DNA of 64,000 nucleotides from Chryseobacterium cucumeris (GTDB lineage: Bacteria > Bacteroidota > Bacteroidia > Flavobacteriales > Weeksellaceae), in NCBI RefSeq assembly GCF_001593385.1, contig NZ_LUVZ01000034.1:1-64000 (forward strand), read 5' to 3'. Position 1 is the stretch's first letter; each line of letters begins with the position of its first letter. Below the pieces are notes generated by a model. That model had not been told where the DNA came from, did not search any database, and was given only the letters and a program-made list of their open reading frames with translations. Both the position numbers and the translations under genes were made by a program. This document shows positions 17,864 through 27,032 of this stretch, one piece after another.

Positions 17864-18766
17864 TTATGATTTTCTTTTGACTCCCTCCTCTTCATGCTGA
17901 ATAACTCGCTTACAAATCACCACTTCATTTTCAGAAATGTTGTTTGTCGTAATGTCGTGGTCGAAATCTATATATTTTCTAAAGCTGAAAAACGATTTTT
18001 TGGTGTAGAAGATCCAGTAATAAGGTTCATTTCCTTCGTCTGAAAGATGAATAATGGACCCTGGATTTTTGTGGTTGTAATCATCCACTACCCTGTAGAA
18101 CCAATCTCCGAAAGTAACTCCGGTTGGAAGTGTTTTCGCTTTAATTCTGAAACGGTTGGTATCTTCCAGTTTTTTGCTCAGTTCAACATTCAGGACCATT
18201 AATCTGTCAAAATCTGCCCCTTCAAAATCAGGAAGCTTCTGCTCCGGTGAATATCTCCATGTTTTATAAATATCAAAAGGAATACTGATAAACTGAATAT
18301 AGCAGTAATAAAACACCATCGGAACCACAAAGATCACCATACTTGTTGCTGCCATCACAGCATATCCTGTACCTTTACTCATCCAGTTGAAGATCAGGGT
18401 GAAAAGATATCCGCCCAAAGCGATACACGTTAATGAAAGGATAGACTCAAACAGAATACTCATTGCCAGAGAATCGATGTGCTTTTTGAAATATTTATGC
18501 AGTAAGTTTACGTGAATAATCCCAAAAATAAGATAGATCACCTGCGCAATAAGGTACCAGTACGGATTAAAAAGGTTCCCTGCAAATCCAAAAACGCCCG
18601 GGATAGCCAGACACAAACTGCAAAGGAGTACATATATAATGATCACCTTAATTTTGATCGCAGGTTTATTTCTCCTGATTACACCGAGTATAACCATCAT
18701 AATAATTGCGATTAAAGGCATTAAGATATACCTTAAAAAAATACCTTTTACTGAAGAAATTTCCAT
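17864..18766 (-). CDS. tssN: Type VI secretion system membrane protein TssN
   Basis: The 300-aa protein has an N-terminal half of five or six hydrophobic segments (about residues 10-29, 38-56, 63-84, 100-124 and 133-155) and a soluble C-terminal half (about 175-300) with YWIFYTKKSFFSFRKYIDFD. This matches TssN, a membrane subunit restricted to the Bacteroidetes T6SSiii system, thought to take the place of the TssJLM membrane complex with TssO/P/Q/R. It lies between tssG and tssK (54 and 26 bases), which supports the name. Identification rests on topology, length and context rather than a sharp motif. Confidence 0.75.
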   Translation of the reverse strand: MEISSVKGIFLRYILMPLIAIIMMVILGVIRRNKPAIKIKVIIIYVLLCSLCLAIPGVFGFAGNLFNPYWYLIAQVIYLIFGIIHVNLLHKYFKKHIDSLAMSILFESILSLTCIALGGYLFTLIFNWMSKGTGYAVMAATSMVIFVVPMVFYYCYIQFISIPFDIYKTWRYSPEQKLPDFEGADFDRLMVLNVELSKKLEDTNRFRIKAKTLPTGVTFGDWFYRVVDDYNHKNPGSIIHLSDEGNEPYYWIFYTKKSFFSFRKYIDFDHDITTNNISENEVVICKRVIQHEEEGVKRKS

Positions 18767-18820
18767 TTGTTTCTTTTCGAATTTATACTTTGTTGGTAGC
18801 TGTAAATATAATAAAATAAT

Positions 18821-19762
18821 TTAGAGGAATGTAGAGTATCCAAGGCGGCTGGCATTTCTTTCATCGTCTTCAAGACTGAATGAATATTCCTCTTTTTCTG
18901 TGACAAAATTCTCTTCCACATCCACTGTTACAGGAAGAAAATAGTCATACAATGACTGAAGCACATTTCTGAACGGACTTCCCGGAATATACTTTTTCAT
19001 ATCCCCATAAGGAATTGGTCCAATGTTCACCACCCAGTTTCGCTGCCCGTCCATATGAGGTCCGCTTGGAATATAGGTGACTCCCAATCTTGAATTTCCC
19101 AGTAACATGGAATCATCATTTTTCTCGATTCCGTCAATAATATTAGGTGAAAAAGTAACCTGTACCGGTACCTGCAGAAAAGCAGTCAAACATCTTTCAA
19201 ACCATCTTTTATCTCCTCTGATCTGATGGAAAAAAGGTAAAATGTGCATAAAAATATAGGCACTCTGCTTATCCAGCATTTTGATCATGGGCCAAAGTTC
19301 ACTTACTGTGTCCAGTAAAGAATCGGTGCTGCTTGTAATATCAAATTCTGATTCTTTAAGCAAAGCACTGATTTCCGTAAAGAATACTTCCAGCTCAAAA
19401 GGCCGGAAAAACTTACGGGCATCATCTTCTACCCTTTTCTGCTTCCTGATTTCCCTTACCACTGTATCTACATTCTTTCTGGAAGCTCCCAGAGACGGTG
19501 GATGGAATAAGCCTTCCGGAAGATAGTCGTAAATACCTTCTCTGTAGCTCTCTATCGTAAAAACTTCCTCATCAAATCCTAAATAACTGCTTGAAATACT
19601 TTTGATGTCTTTTAGGTAAGCACGGTCGTTCACACCGACACGCTCAATGAATATATTACTTACCGCACGGTGGTATTTCAAGAGGTTTACAGCTACAGCT
19701 TCAGCCTTAAAGTCTGTCTGCAGCTTATTGTAATGCATATCTACAATATTATTCTCATACAT
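18821..19762 (-). CDS. tssG: Type VI secretion baseplate protein TssG
   Basis: The 313-aa protein resembles TssG, the baseplate wedge partner of TssF. The most telling part is residues about 215-280: LLGNSRLGVTYIPSGPHMD, then NWVVNIGPIPYGDMKKYIPG and SLYDYFLPV. This is the family's LG-x-x-x-x-LG / x-I-GPL / x-F-x-PG / Y-x-x-x-P order. The N-terminal half is helical and charged. It is the promoter-proximal gene of tssG-tssN-tssK. Upstream on the minus strand there is no further tss gene, so TssF, TssE, sheath, Hcp and ClpV must be encoded elsewhere. Confidence 0.78.
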   Translation of the reverse strand: MYENNIVDMHYNKLQTDFKAEAVAVNLLKYHRAVSNIFIERVGVNDRAYLKDIKSISSSYLGFDEEVFTIESYREGIYDYLPEGLFHPPSLGASRKNVDTVVREIRKQKRVEDDARKFFRPFELEVFFTEISALLKESEFDITSSTDSLLDTVSELWPMIKMLDKQSAYIFMHILPFFHQIRGDKRWFERCLTAFLQVPVQVTFSPNIIDGIEKNDDSMLLGNSRLGVTYIPSGPHMDGQRNWVVNIGPIPYGDMKKYIPGSPFRNVLQSLYDYFLPVTVDVEENFVTEKEEYSFSLEDDERNASRLGYSTFL

Positions 19763-20191
19763 AGTGTTTCCTCTGATTATGACTTGTAAAGATAATATAT
19801 CTCATAAGTTTGAAAAAATATTTTTACAACAATTTTATTCTAAAAGTAGTAATTTATTGACAGTAATAGGAATAATTTTCTACAAATTCCGTGAAAATAC
19901 GGTAAATACCCTATTTATTTGTTTTTTATTATTTAAAATTAACTATTCAGAATCAATCGATTAAAGGGTTTTAATTTATAGTTTAAAGTTCAAGGTTTAA
20001 AATTTAAAGTGTAAGATTGTGATTCAGATTTTAAACTGTAATCCGTATTGTTCTATCCTGTTACCTTTATTACCGGAAAAATCCAAGCGTCAAACCTACT
20101 GTAATTGCTTCTTTTATTTAAATTAAATTTTATTAACATCATCATATGGAATAAATTCAGGATAAAGCATGCTCATTCCGAAAGCAGGCCG
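19763..20191. other. Spacer between tssG and the S1/P1 nuclease gene
   Basis: This is an AT-rich divergent spacer. On the minus strand TATCTTTA about 30 bases before tssG is a near match to the -7 box. Positions 19979-20040 contain irregular TTTAAAGT/TTTAAGGT direct repeats. No gene or RNA is seen. Confidence 0.4.
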
Positions 20192-20199
20192 TATCTTTG
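20192..20199 (+). promoter_or_regulatory. -7 box of the S1/P1 nuclease gene
   Basis: TATCTTTG, followed by C, matches the Bacteroidetes -7 consensus exactly and lies 25 bases before the ATG. A -33 TTG is not evident. Confidence 0.5.
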
Positions 20200-20223
20200 C
20201 AGACTGAAAATTGTTATTAAAAA

Positions 20224-21015
20224 ATGAAAAGTATTTATTCTAAAATTCTGATTTTAGCATTCATGGCCTCTTCACTTTATTCTTATGCGTGGGGATTAAC
20301 GGGACACAGAGTGATTGCAGATATTGCACAAAACCACCTTTCCCGCAAAGCAAGAAGAGAGATTAAAAAGATCATGGGAAAAGAGCGTCTGGCTTACTGG
20401 GCAAACTGGCCGGATTTCATCAAATCTGATACTACAGGTGCATGGAAGCAGGCTTCATCATGGCATTATGTAAACATTGATCCGATGACTGATTTTAAAG
20501 CTTTTGAACAAAATTTAAAAGCACAGGCAGGACCAAGTCTTTACACTCAGGTAAATACATTGTCAAGCCAGATCAAAGACAAAAACACTTCTGAAAAAGA
20601 CAGAAAAATTGCTTTAATCTTCCTCATCCACATTATGGGAGATCTTGCACAGCCACTTCACGTAGGGAGAGCGGAAGATTTAGGAGGAAACAAAATCAAC
20701 GTTACCTATTTCGGGGAAAAAACCAATTTACACTCTGTATGGGATGGGAAATTAGTAGATTCTCAAAAATACAGCTACACTGAATATTCCAAGCTTTTAG
20801 ATATCAAATCTAAAGAAGAAGTAGCACAGATCCAATCCGGAACACTGGAAGACTGGTTGTATGATTCTCATAAAATCGCCAACAAAATCTATGCACAGAC
20901 TCCAAACGATTCTAAGCTATCTTACGACTATCAGTACAAGTTCAATGAAACGATGGAAAGACAATTGTTGTACGGAGGATTGAGACTGGCAAAAGTATTG
21001 AATGAACTTTTCTAA
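20224..21015 (+). CDS. S1/P1-family zinc-dependent nuclease
   Basis: The 263-aa secreted nuclease should cut single-stranded DNA/RNA and release 5'-nucleotides, probably for phosphate or nucleotide scavenging in the periplasm or outside. The signal peptide is cleaved after YSYA, leaving Trp23 as the mature N-terminus, as the family requires, since its amino group binds zinc. The trinuclear zinc site is complete: W23, H28 (TGHRV), D64 (WPD), H81 (SWHYVN), H136 and D140 (HIMGD), H146 (QPLHVG), H170 and D174 (LHSVWD). Length is typical. It has its own promoter and a UUCG-loop terminator. Confidence 0.92.
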   Translation: MKSIYSKILILAFMASSLYSYAWGLTGHRVIADIAQNHLSRKARREIKKIMGKERLAYWANWPDFIKSDTTGAWKQASSWHYVNIDPMTDFKAFEQNLKAQAGPSLYTQVNTLSSQIKDKNTSEKDRKIALIFLIHIMGDLAQPLHVGRAEDLGGNKINVTYFGEKTNLHSVWDGKLVDSQKYSYTEYSKLLDIKSKEEVAQIQSGTLEDWLYDSHKIANKIYAQTPNDSKLSYDYQYKFNETMERQLLYGGLRLAKVLNELF

Positions 21016-21084
21016 GTAGAATTTCGGGTTGCAAGCTCGAGTTATTTAACCCAAAACAATTTAAAATATAACTCTTAGAGATAA

Positions 21085-21111
21085 AAACGGGACTTCGGTT
21101 TCGTTTTTTTT
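21085..21111 (+). terminator. Terminator of the S1/P1 nuclease gene with UUCG tetraloop
   Basis: A 9-bp stem AAACGGGAC/GTTTCGTTT closes a TTCG tetraloop (C-UUCG-G) and is followed by a T run. Confidence 0.8.
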
Positions 21112-21119
21112 GTTTAAGG

Positions 21120-21140
21120 TTTAGGATTTAGGATTTAGGA
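21120..21140 (+). repeat. Heptanucleotide tandem repeat TTTAGGA
   Basis: Three perfect copies of TTTAGGA plus a partial fourth lie in the 359-base spacer between the nuclease terminator and rpoD. Similar seven-base repeats occur at 34955 and 48572. The rest of the spacer holds only the rpoD promoter region. Confidence 0.85.
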
Positions 21141-21283
21141 TTTGGGGAAATTATAAAGTTTGTAAATGAACTTACCTCTTTTAGAATTTATATTTATTTT
21201 TTTAAATGATAAACCAAAACACACAACAATTTAGTTATCAGTTATTTAATCTGTTATTAAAAAATCATTAATACATTTTATAG

Positions 21284-21292
21284 TATACTTTG
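21284..21292 (+). promoter_or_regulatory. Probable -7 region of rpoD
   Basis: TATACTTTG, followed by C, is close to the TAnnTTTG box but has one extra base. It lies 82 bases before the ATG, leaving a leader of about 75 bases. Confidence 0.35.
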
Positions 21293-21374
21293 CACAAAAA
21301 TATTAAATCCTGTGTAACCTTTTTACCTTTTCATACGTATATATTATAGTAACTCTTTTTTGAGGATAAAATAA

Positions 21375-22241
21375 ATGAGACAATTAAAAATCACTAAGCA
21401 GGTTACCAACAGGGAAACTGCTTCATTAGACAAGTATTTGCAGGAAATTGGTAAAGTGGAACTGATCACTGCGGACGAGGAAGTAGAATTGGCACAAAGA
21501 ATACGTGCAGGCGACAGAGCCGCACTTGAGAAATTAATCAAAGCCAACCTTCGTTTCGTAGTATCTGTATCTAAACAATACCAAAATCAAGGTCTTTCTT
21601 TACCCGATTTGATCAATGAAGGTAACTTAGGATTAATGAAAGCGGCAAAAAGGTACGATGAAACTAGAGGTTTCAAATTTATCTCTTATGCAGTATGGTG
21701 GATTCGTCAATCAATTTTACAGGCATTGGCTGAACAGTCAAGAATTGTAAGACTACCATTGAACAAGATTGGGTCTATCAACAAAATCAATAAAGCATAC
21801 GCTCACCTTGAGCAGGAAAATGAAAGACCACCTTCTCCGGAAGAATTGGCTGAAGTTCTTGACATGAGCGAGGAAGATATCAAAGAATCTATGAAAAACT
21901 CCGGAAGACACCTGTCTATGGATGCGCCTTTGGTAGAAGGTGAAGATTCTAATCTTTATGATGTATTACGTTCAGGAGAATCTCCAAGTCCTGATAAAGA
22001 TCTGATGCTTGAATCTCTGCAAATCGAGATTGAAAGAGCATTGAATACTTTGACGCCAAGAGAGGCTGATCTGGTAAGATTGTACTTCGGACTGAACGGA
22101 AAACACCCAATGACTTTAGAGGAAATTGGTGAAACTTTCGATCTTACAAGAGAGAGAGTTCGTCAGATCAAAGAAAAAGCAATTAAGAGACTAAAACACA
22201 ATACCAGAAGCAAGATTCTTAAATCTTATCTGGGTAAATAA
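21375..22241 (+). CDS. rpoD: Primary RNA polymerase sigma factor (RpoD/SigA)
   Basis: The 288-aa protein is the housekeeping sigma factor of Bacteroidetes type, much shorter than E. coli RpoD because it lacks most of region 1.1 and the non-conserved insert. Regions: 1.2 ([19 protein letters not shown], about 18-36), 2 ([31 protein letters not shown] split over about 55-90, then [17 protein letters not shown] as the -10 recognition segment), 3 (about 130-200), and 4.2 ([20 protein letters not shown], about 250-270). This factor would read the TAnnTTTG promoters seen through the window. It is monocistronic, with its own terminator. Confidence 0.95.
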   Translation: MRQLKITKQVTNRETASLDKYLQEIGKVELITADEEVELAQRIRAGDRAALEKLIKANLRFVVSVSKQYQNQGLSLPDLINEGNLGLMKAAKRYDETRGFKFISYAVWWIRQSILQALAEQSRIVRLPLNKIGSINKINKAYAHLEQENERPPSPEELAEVLDMSEEDIKESMKNSGRHLSMDAPLVEGEDSNLYDVLRSGESPSPDKDLMLESLQIEIERALNTLTPREADLVRLYFGLNGKHPMTLEEIGETFDLTRERVRQIKEKAIKRLKHNTRSKILKSYLGK

Positions 22242-22265
22242 TTTTAGCGTAAAAAATTTTATAGG

Positions 22266-22294
22266 CGGAGTCTGTTTTCAGGCTCCGTTTTTTT
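22266..22294 (+). terminator. Terminator of rpoD
   Basis: The stem CGGAGTCTG/CAGGCTCCG (one G-T pair) with a TTTT loop is followed by seven Ts, 24 bases after the rpoD stop. Confidence 0.85.
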
Positions 22295-22426
22295 ATTCAT
22301 GTAACATTTTTCAGGGTTTGTTCAACTAATTAAAATCATATCCTTTAGTCCCTTGTGTTACCATTGAAATGATTAATTTTAATTGCTTTGGATATGATGT
22401 TGATTTCAACCAAAACAAAACATACT

Positions 22427-23035
22427 ATGAAAAAAATACTTTTCGCCTCTATTCTGGCTTTATCTCTACTTTCCTGCAGAGAAAACCAATCGAAGCAGGC
22501 TCCCGTGGTAGAAAACGCAGTTGACAATGTTGAATCTTCAGTTTCAGGAGCTATTAAAAAAAATACCAGATACTCCTCACGTGAAGGAAACCTTGTTCAT
22601 GAAATTTATCAGGAGCTAATAAAAAATGATAAAAATTTACAGGATCTTGATACAAGAATAGACAATATTCAAAAGGATGCTGAAACCTCCATTTCGGAAT
22701 ATGATGATATTATCGGTAAATCGGAAACATATTACAATGATGCATCAGCACTATCAAATTCGGTAACCGATTCTGTTACAAAGAAACAAATTGAAAAAGA
22801 GATAAAAGCAAGCGCTGAAAAATATGATTTAAAAACACAGACGATCAGAGACCTCATCGCCAAAATAAAAGCAAACAGGACCACACTTCATGATCAATAC
22901 CTTGTATTCAAAATCAGAAAAACGCTTCTTGAAATTGAAAAATACCAAAGTGCTCATCCTCTGAAAACAGATCATTTGGATCAATTCATCAATAAACAGA
23001 ATAAACTGTTGGAAGAACTTAAAAATCTAAAATAA
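22427..23035 (+). CDS. Lipoprotein with long helical domain, unknown function
   Basis: I start this 202-aa protein at the ATG at 22427 because it puts a clean lipoprotein signal first (MKKILFASILALSLLSC, Cys17). The open frame extends 13 codons upstream to a TTG without such logic. The mature part is Lys/Glu/Asp-rich and nearly all helical from about residue 50. Heptad-like runs (DLDTRIDNIQKDAETSISEY; KKQIEKEIKASAEKYDLKTQ) suggest a coiled coil. No family is recognised. The GNAT gene follows after 12 bases, so the two are probably cotranscribed. Confidence 0.72.
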   Translation: MKKILFASILALSLLSCRENQSKQAPVVENAVDNVESSVSGAIKKNTRYSSREGNLVHEIYQELIKNDKNLQDLDTRIDNIQKDAETSISEYDDIIGKSETYYNDASALSNSVTDSVTKKQIEKEIKASAEKYDLKTQTIRDLIAKIKANRTTLHDQYLVFKIRKTLLEIEKYQSAHPLKTDHLDQFINKQNKLLEELKNLK

Positions 23036-23047
23036 AACCATCACCTC

Positions 23048-23548
23048 ATGAAATATACTACCCAATGGCTTACCGATAAAAGCCGCGTGAAAGAGCTCGT
23101 AGACTTTTTTATGACTCATAAAACAGATTCTTATATTTCTCATGGTGAAATGATGTCCGGCAGAGCGATAGATTCACACCACTGGAATCCTGATCTTGAA
23201 CTGATTCTTACCGAACAGCTGATCACCGATTTTAATTCTGACGGGAGTTCCAAACTGAATATCCTGATTGCAGAAAATGAAGGTGGTGAAATTGTAGGCA
23301 TGATGGTTTTCAATGTCATCAACAGTCCTTTTAAAAAATATGCCATTCTGGAAGATATGCTTCTGGATCAGTCTGTAAGAGGCCAGTCACTGGGAAGTAA
23401 ACTTTTAGAGAAAGCTATTCACGAATCTAAAAACTGGAATATCAGTTTTATTCTGCTTGAAAGCGGAGTCAACAACCACGGCGCTCACAATTTTTTCAGT
23501 AAATATGGTTTTAAAAAAGTATCGGAGAGTTATATTTTAACGCTATAA
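23048..23548 (+). CDS. GNAT-family N-acetyltransferase
   Basis: The 166-aa protein has the GNAT fold order: helix alpha1 with WLTDKSRVKELVDFF, a central strand IVGMMVFNVIN, the acetyl-CoA pyrophosphate loop in motif A (MLLDQSVRGQSLGSKLLEKA, near 113-132; RGQSLG corresponds to the Q/R-x-x-G-x-G/A loop), and the motif B strand ISFILLESGVNNHGAHNFFSKYGF with the family's N-x-x-x-x-x-F-x-x-x-G-F ending. It should acetylate an amine, but the acceptor cannot be inferred. It follows the lipoprotein gene by 12 bases. Confidence 0.85.
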   Translation: MKYTTQWLTDKSRVKELVDFFMTHKTDSYISHGEMMSGRAIDSHHWNPDLELILTEQLITDFNSDGSSKLNILIAENEGGEIVGMMVFNVINSPFKKYAILEDMLLDQSVRGQSLGSKLLEKAIHESKNWNISFILLESGVNNHGAHNFFSKYGFKKVSESYILTL

Positions 23549-23626
23549 GTTACCATTTGACAGTCATAAAATGATACCCCCATAAGAATCTTTCGCTTCT
23601 TTACGTTTTAAATAAAACTAAACCTT

Positions 23627-24745
23627 ATGAATACCATTTCAATCATCGGAGCAGGAATCGGAGGATTTACCCTCGGAAATGTACTGAAACAGCATCAGTA
23701 TGATTTTACGATCTATGAATCTGCTCCCGAAATAAAACCTGTAGGAGCCGGAATTATGATGGCCGTCAATGCCATGCAGGTTTTTAACCATTTGGGTTTA
23801 AAAGAAAAGATTGAAAATGCAGGTAATAAAATTCATAGGATCGTTATCGCCAATGAATCCTTACAAACCATTTCCAAAACAGAAATTCTGGAACTGGAAA
23901 AGCAGTACAATTCCTGTAATGTTGCGATTCACCGGGCTGAGCTTCAGAAAATTCTGGCTGAAAACCTATCGTCTGATTGTATCAAATTAAATCATTCATT
24001 ACAAAAAATAAGAAAAGAGGAAAACTATATTTTAGATTTTGACAATGGAAGCCAGATTGAAAGTACCATCGTTTTTGGAGCAGACGGCATAAAATCTCCT
24101 ATCCGTAATCAGATCCTGAAAACGGGTATTATAAGAAACTCAGGGCAGAAATGCTGGCGTGGCCTGGTAGATTATGATCTCCCGGAAAAATACAATCAGG
24201 AAGCTTTTGAAATGTGGGGCAAAGGAAAACGTTTTGGTTTTGTGAAAATCTCGGATAGAAAAGTGTACTGGTACGCCTGTATCAATGAAAAAAGCTTTGG
24301 AAGATATTGGCAGATTGAAGACATTTTCTATGATTTTGATCCGTTGGTTTTAAAAATCATTGAAGCCACCCGGCACGAGAACATCATCTGTAATCCAATT
24401 TCTGACCTCGCTCCTATTCCTCAATGGTATTCGGAAAATCTATGCCTGATAGGAGATGCCGCTCATGCCACAACTCCCAATATGGGGCAAGGTGCCTGCC
24501 AGGCTATTGAAGATGCTTATATCATTGGAAAATTGATGGAAGATCATCAGGATTTCAATGTTATTTTCAAAAAGTTTCAGAGTACCAGAAGGAAAAAAGT
24601 TGATTATATAGTTAATACAAGCCGTACTATCGGAAAGGTTTCTCAATGGGAAAAAGGAAATTCAATCCGGAATTTTCTGATGGGCTTACTACCGGAAAGT
24701 ATGAATCAGAAAATGGCCAAAAAAATCTTAAAACTGGAAATGTAG
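23627..24745 (+). CDS. FAD-dependent monooxygenase (PHBH/UbiH-like)
   Basis: The 372-aa flavoprotein monooxygenase has the N-terminal dinucleotide-binding GAGIGG (8-13) followed by the acidic end of beta2 (TIYES), the arginine-bearing VAIHRAELQKIL, the DG-type motif VFGADGIKSPIR, and the FAD ribityl motif CLIGDAAHATTPNMGQGACQ. Family members use FAD and NAD(P)H to hydroxylate or epoxidise aromatic or polyene substrates. It differs from Tet(X) in the N-terminal motif and in most substrate-side segments, so tetracycline inactivation is not predicted. Substrate is unknown. It is a stand-alone gene. Confidence 0.85.
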   Translation: MNTISIIGAGIGGFTLGNVLKQHQYDFTIYESAPEIKPVGAGIMMAVNAMQVFNHLGLKEKIENAGNKIHRIVIANESLQTISKTEILELEKQYNSCNVAIHRAELQKILAENLSSDCIKLNHSLQKIRKEENYILDFDNGSQIESTIVFGADGIKSPIRNQILKTGIIRNSGQKCWRGLVDYDLPEKYNQEAFEMWGKGKRFGFVKISDRKVYWYACINEKSFGRYWQIEDIFYDFDPLVLKIIEATRHENIICNPISDLAPIPQWYSENLCLIGDAAHATTPNMGQGACQAIEDAYIIGKLMEDHQDFNVIFKKFQSTRRKKVDYIVNTSRTIGKVSQWEKGNSIRNFLMGLLPESMNQKMAKKILKLEM

Positions 24746-24818
24746 GTCATTATTGTTAGAATCGATAAAAATTTAAAAATCATAAACAATTTATTAATAA
24801 CAACTAAAACTTAAAAGC

Positions 24819-26852
24819 ATGAAAAAAATCTTTTATGTGTTACTCCTGCTCATAGGAGTACATACAGCACGAGCACAGGAAGTCCCGGTACTGGACCGAG
24901 GTTTATTCTTTGGTAACCCGGAAATTGCCGGAGGACAATTGAGTCCGGATGGGAAATGGATTTCCTTTACAAAAGAATATGAAGGGATTATGAATATCTG
25001 GGTAAAAAAAATTGATGAGCCTTTTGAGAAAGCACGTCCTTTAACAAACAGCAAACGCCCGTTGAATGGATATTTCTGGACAGAAGACGGAAAATACATT
25101 CTGTATGTAAAAGATAATAACGGTGATGAAAACATGAATATTTTTGCAGTAGATCCAATGGCAAAAGTAACAAAAGGAGTTCCTGAATCCAGAAATATTA
25201 CACCGCTTAAAGACGTGACTGCAAGTATTTATCTGGCAAGCAGAAAAAATCCTGATTTGTTGATGATTGGATTGAATAACCGCGATAAAGCATGGCATGA
25301 TCTGTATTCGGTGAAAATTTCTACAGGTGAGCTGAAAAAGATTTATGAAAATACAGACCGTATCACAAGCTATGAATTTGACTGGGATGAAAAATTGAGA
25401 GTTCTTTCCAAAACGGATGATAAAGGAACTACCCAGTTTTTTTATAAAGAAGGTGATAAACTGACTCCCATTTACGAAACATTGGTAACAGAAAGTGCTT
25501 ATATCTCCAATTGGAACGAAGACAATTCTAAGTTTTATCTGGTAACTAACAAAGGAGATCTGGATAAATCCGCACTATTCCTGATGGATCCGAAAACAAA
25601 ACAAATTACAAAAATAGAAAGTGATCCTAAAGATAAAGTGGACTTCGGAGGACTATTTATGGACAGAAATACAAGAAAAATGATTTACACCTCTTACACA
25701 GGAGATAAAACAGAATATTACTGGAAAGATAAAGCCTGGGAAGCTAATTACAAATTCCTGCAAAGTAAATTCCCTGGAAGAGAGGTCGGTTTTGCAAGTT
25801 CTACCAATGATTATTCTAAGTTTCTGGTTTCTGTGGGTGGTGATAAATATGCTTCAGAAGCGTATTTCTTCGACGCCAAGACAAAACAGCTGATTTTCCA
25901 GTATACCCCAAGAACAGAATTGAAAAAGGTTGAAAAGTATCTGGCAGCAATGACTCCTATCAGCTACAAAAGTAGTGACGGACTTGAAATTCCGGCTTAC
26001 CTGACTTTACCTGTAGGTTCATCTGGTAAGAATGTTCCTGTAGTGGTGTTGGTTCATGGAGGCCCGAAAGGTCCGAGAGATTACTGGGGATATAACTCAA
26101 CCGTACAGTTTTTAGCCAACAGAGGATATGCCGTGCTTCAGCCTAACTTCAGAGCAAGTGGCGGATATGGTAAAAAGTTCCAGAATGATGGAGATCTTCA
26201 ATGGGGAAAACTGATGCAGGATGACATTACCTGGGGCGTAAAATATCTGATCGATCAGGGAATTGCAGACAAAAATAAAGTAGTGATTATGGGAGGAAGC
26301 TACGGTGGCTATGCAACACTTGCCGGTCTGGCTTTCACTCCGGATGTATATGCTGCGGGAGTTGATATCGTAGGACCAAGTAACTTATTTACGTTACTGG
26401 ATTCTGTTCCTGCTTACTGGGAAGCTGCACGTGCTTTCCTTTATGGTATGGTAGGTGATCCTAAAACGGAGGAAGGTAAAAAACGTATGCATGATGCAAG
26501 CCCATTATTCAGTGTAGATAAAATCAATAAACCATTATTGATTGTTCAGGGAGCTAATGATCCTAGGGTAAAGCAGGCTGAAGCGGATCAGATTGTCATC
26601 GCTCTTCGTGATAAAGGTAAAAAGGTAAACTACATTCTTGCTGATGATGAAGGCCACGGATTCCGTAAACCTGTGAACAGTATGGCGATGTATGCTGAAA
26701 CCGAAAAATTCCTTGCTGAAGTAATCGGAGGAAGATATCAGAAAGAAATGCCTGAAAATGTGGCAAAACGTCTGAAAGAAATGACGGTTGATATTTCAAA
26801 AGTTACTTATACACCAGCAAAGACTGAAAAAGCAGTAGGAGCTTCTAAATAA
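24819..26852 (+). CDS. Secreted S9-family prolyl oligopeptidase-like serine peptidase
   Basis: The 677-aa protein has a signal peptide (to TARAQ, residue 20) and an N-terminal beta-propeller (about 25-400) with WDP/TolB-like repeats ([35 protein letters not shown]). A C-terminal alpha/beta-hydrolase domain (about 415-645) carries the catalytic triad Ser494 (GGSYGGYA), Asp581 ([11 protein letters not shown]) and His613 (DEGHGF). [11 protein letters not shown] forms the oxyanion region. It should cleave short, often proline-containing peptides in the periplasm, as dipeptidyl/acylaminoacyl peptidases of asaccharolytic Bacteroidetes do. Length is typical for the family. It has its own terminator. 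Confidence 0.92.
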   Translation: MKKIFYVLLLLIGVHTARAQEVPVLDRGLFFGNPEIAGGQLSPDGKWISFTKEYEGIMNIWVKKIDEPFEKARPLTNSKRPLNGYFWTEDGKYILYVKDNNGDENMNIFAVDPMAKVTKGVPESRNITPLKDVTASIYLASRKNPDLLMIGLNNRDKAWHDLYSVKISTGELKKIYENTDRITSYEFDWDEKLRVLSKTDDKGTTQFFYKEGDKLTPIYETLVTESAYISNWNEDNSKFYLVTNKGDLDKSALFLMDPKTKQITKIESDPKDKVDFGGLFMDRNTRKMIYTSYTGDKTEYYWKDKAWEANYKFLQSKFPGREVGFASSTNDYSKFLVSVGGDKYASEAYFFDAKTKQLIFQYTPRTELKKVEKYLAAMTPISYKSSDGLEIPAYLTLPVGSSGKNVPVVVLVHGGPKGPRDYWGYNSTVQFLANRGYAVLQPNFRASGGYGKKFQNDGDLQWGKLMQDDITWGVKYLIDQGIADKNKVVIMGGSYGGYATLAGLAFTPDVYAAGVDIVGPSNLFTLLDSVPAYWEAARAFLYGMVGDPKTEEGKKRMHDASPLFSVDKINKPLLIVQGANDPRVKQAEADQIVIALRDKGKKVNYILADDEGHGFRKPVNSMAMYAETEKFLAEVIGGRYQKEMPENVAKRLKEMTVDISKVTYTPAKTEKAVGASK

Positions 26853-26872
26853 AAGCATCTTATACATTATAT

Positions 26873-26905
26873 AAAGCCATCTCGTGAAAATGAGGTGGCT
26901 TTTGT
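26873..26905 (+). terminator. Terminator of the S9 peptidase gene
   Basis: An 11-bp stem AAAGCCATCTC/GAGGTGGCTTT with one G-T pair lies 20 bases after the stop and ends in a short T run. Confidence 0.75.
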
Positions 26906-26982
26906 CTTTACATAAACTCATATCATTTGTAGAATCATATATTCTTTACAAAAAAATTCTTTATACAAGCATTTACCTAACC

Positions 26983-27016
26983 AAAAAAACTGCCTCAATG
27001 AGACAGCTTTTTTTAA
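26983..27016 (-). terminator. Terminator of the copper-oxidase operon
   Basis: A short stem CTG-CTC/GAG-CAG with one mismatch is embedded in an A run on the left and a T run on the right, giving a U tract in both directions. It lies 17 bases past the stop of the multicopper oxidase gene. Confidence 0.65.
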
Positions 27017-27032
27017 TATAATTTAGTTAAAT

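Noticed and set aside
23627..24745. Tet(X)-type tetracycline-inactivating monooxygenase
   Set aside because: The general FAD motifs match but the N-terminal and substrate-side sequence differs from Tet(X); a generic FAD monooxygenase is the supported call.
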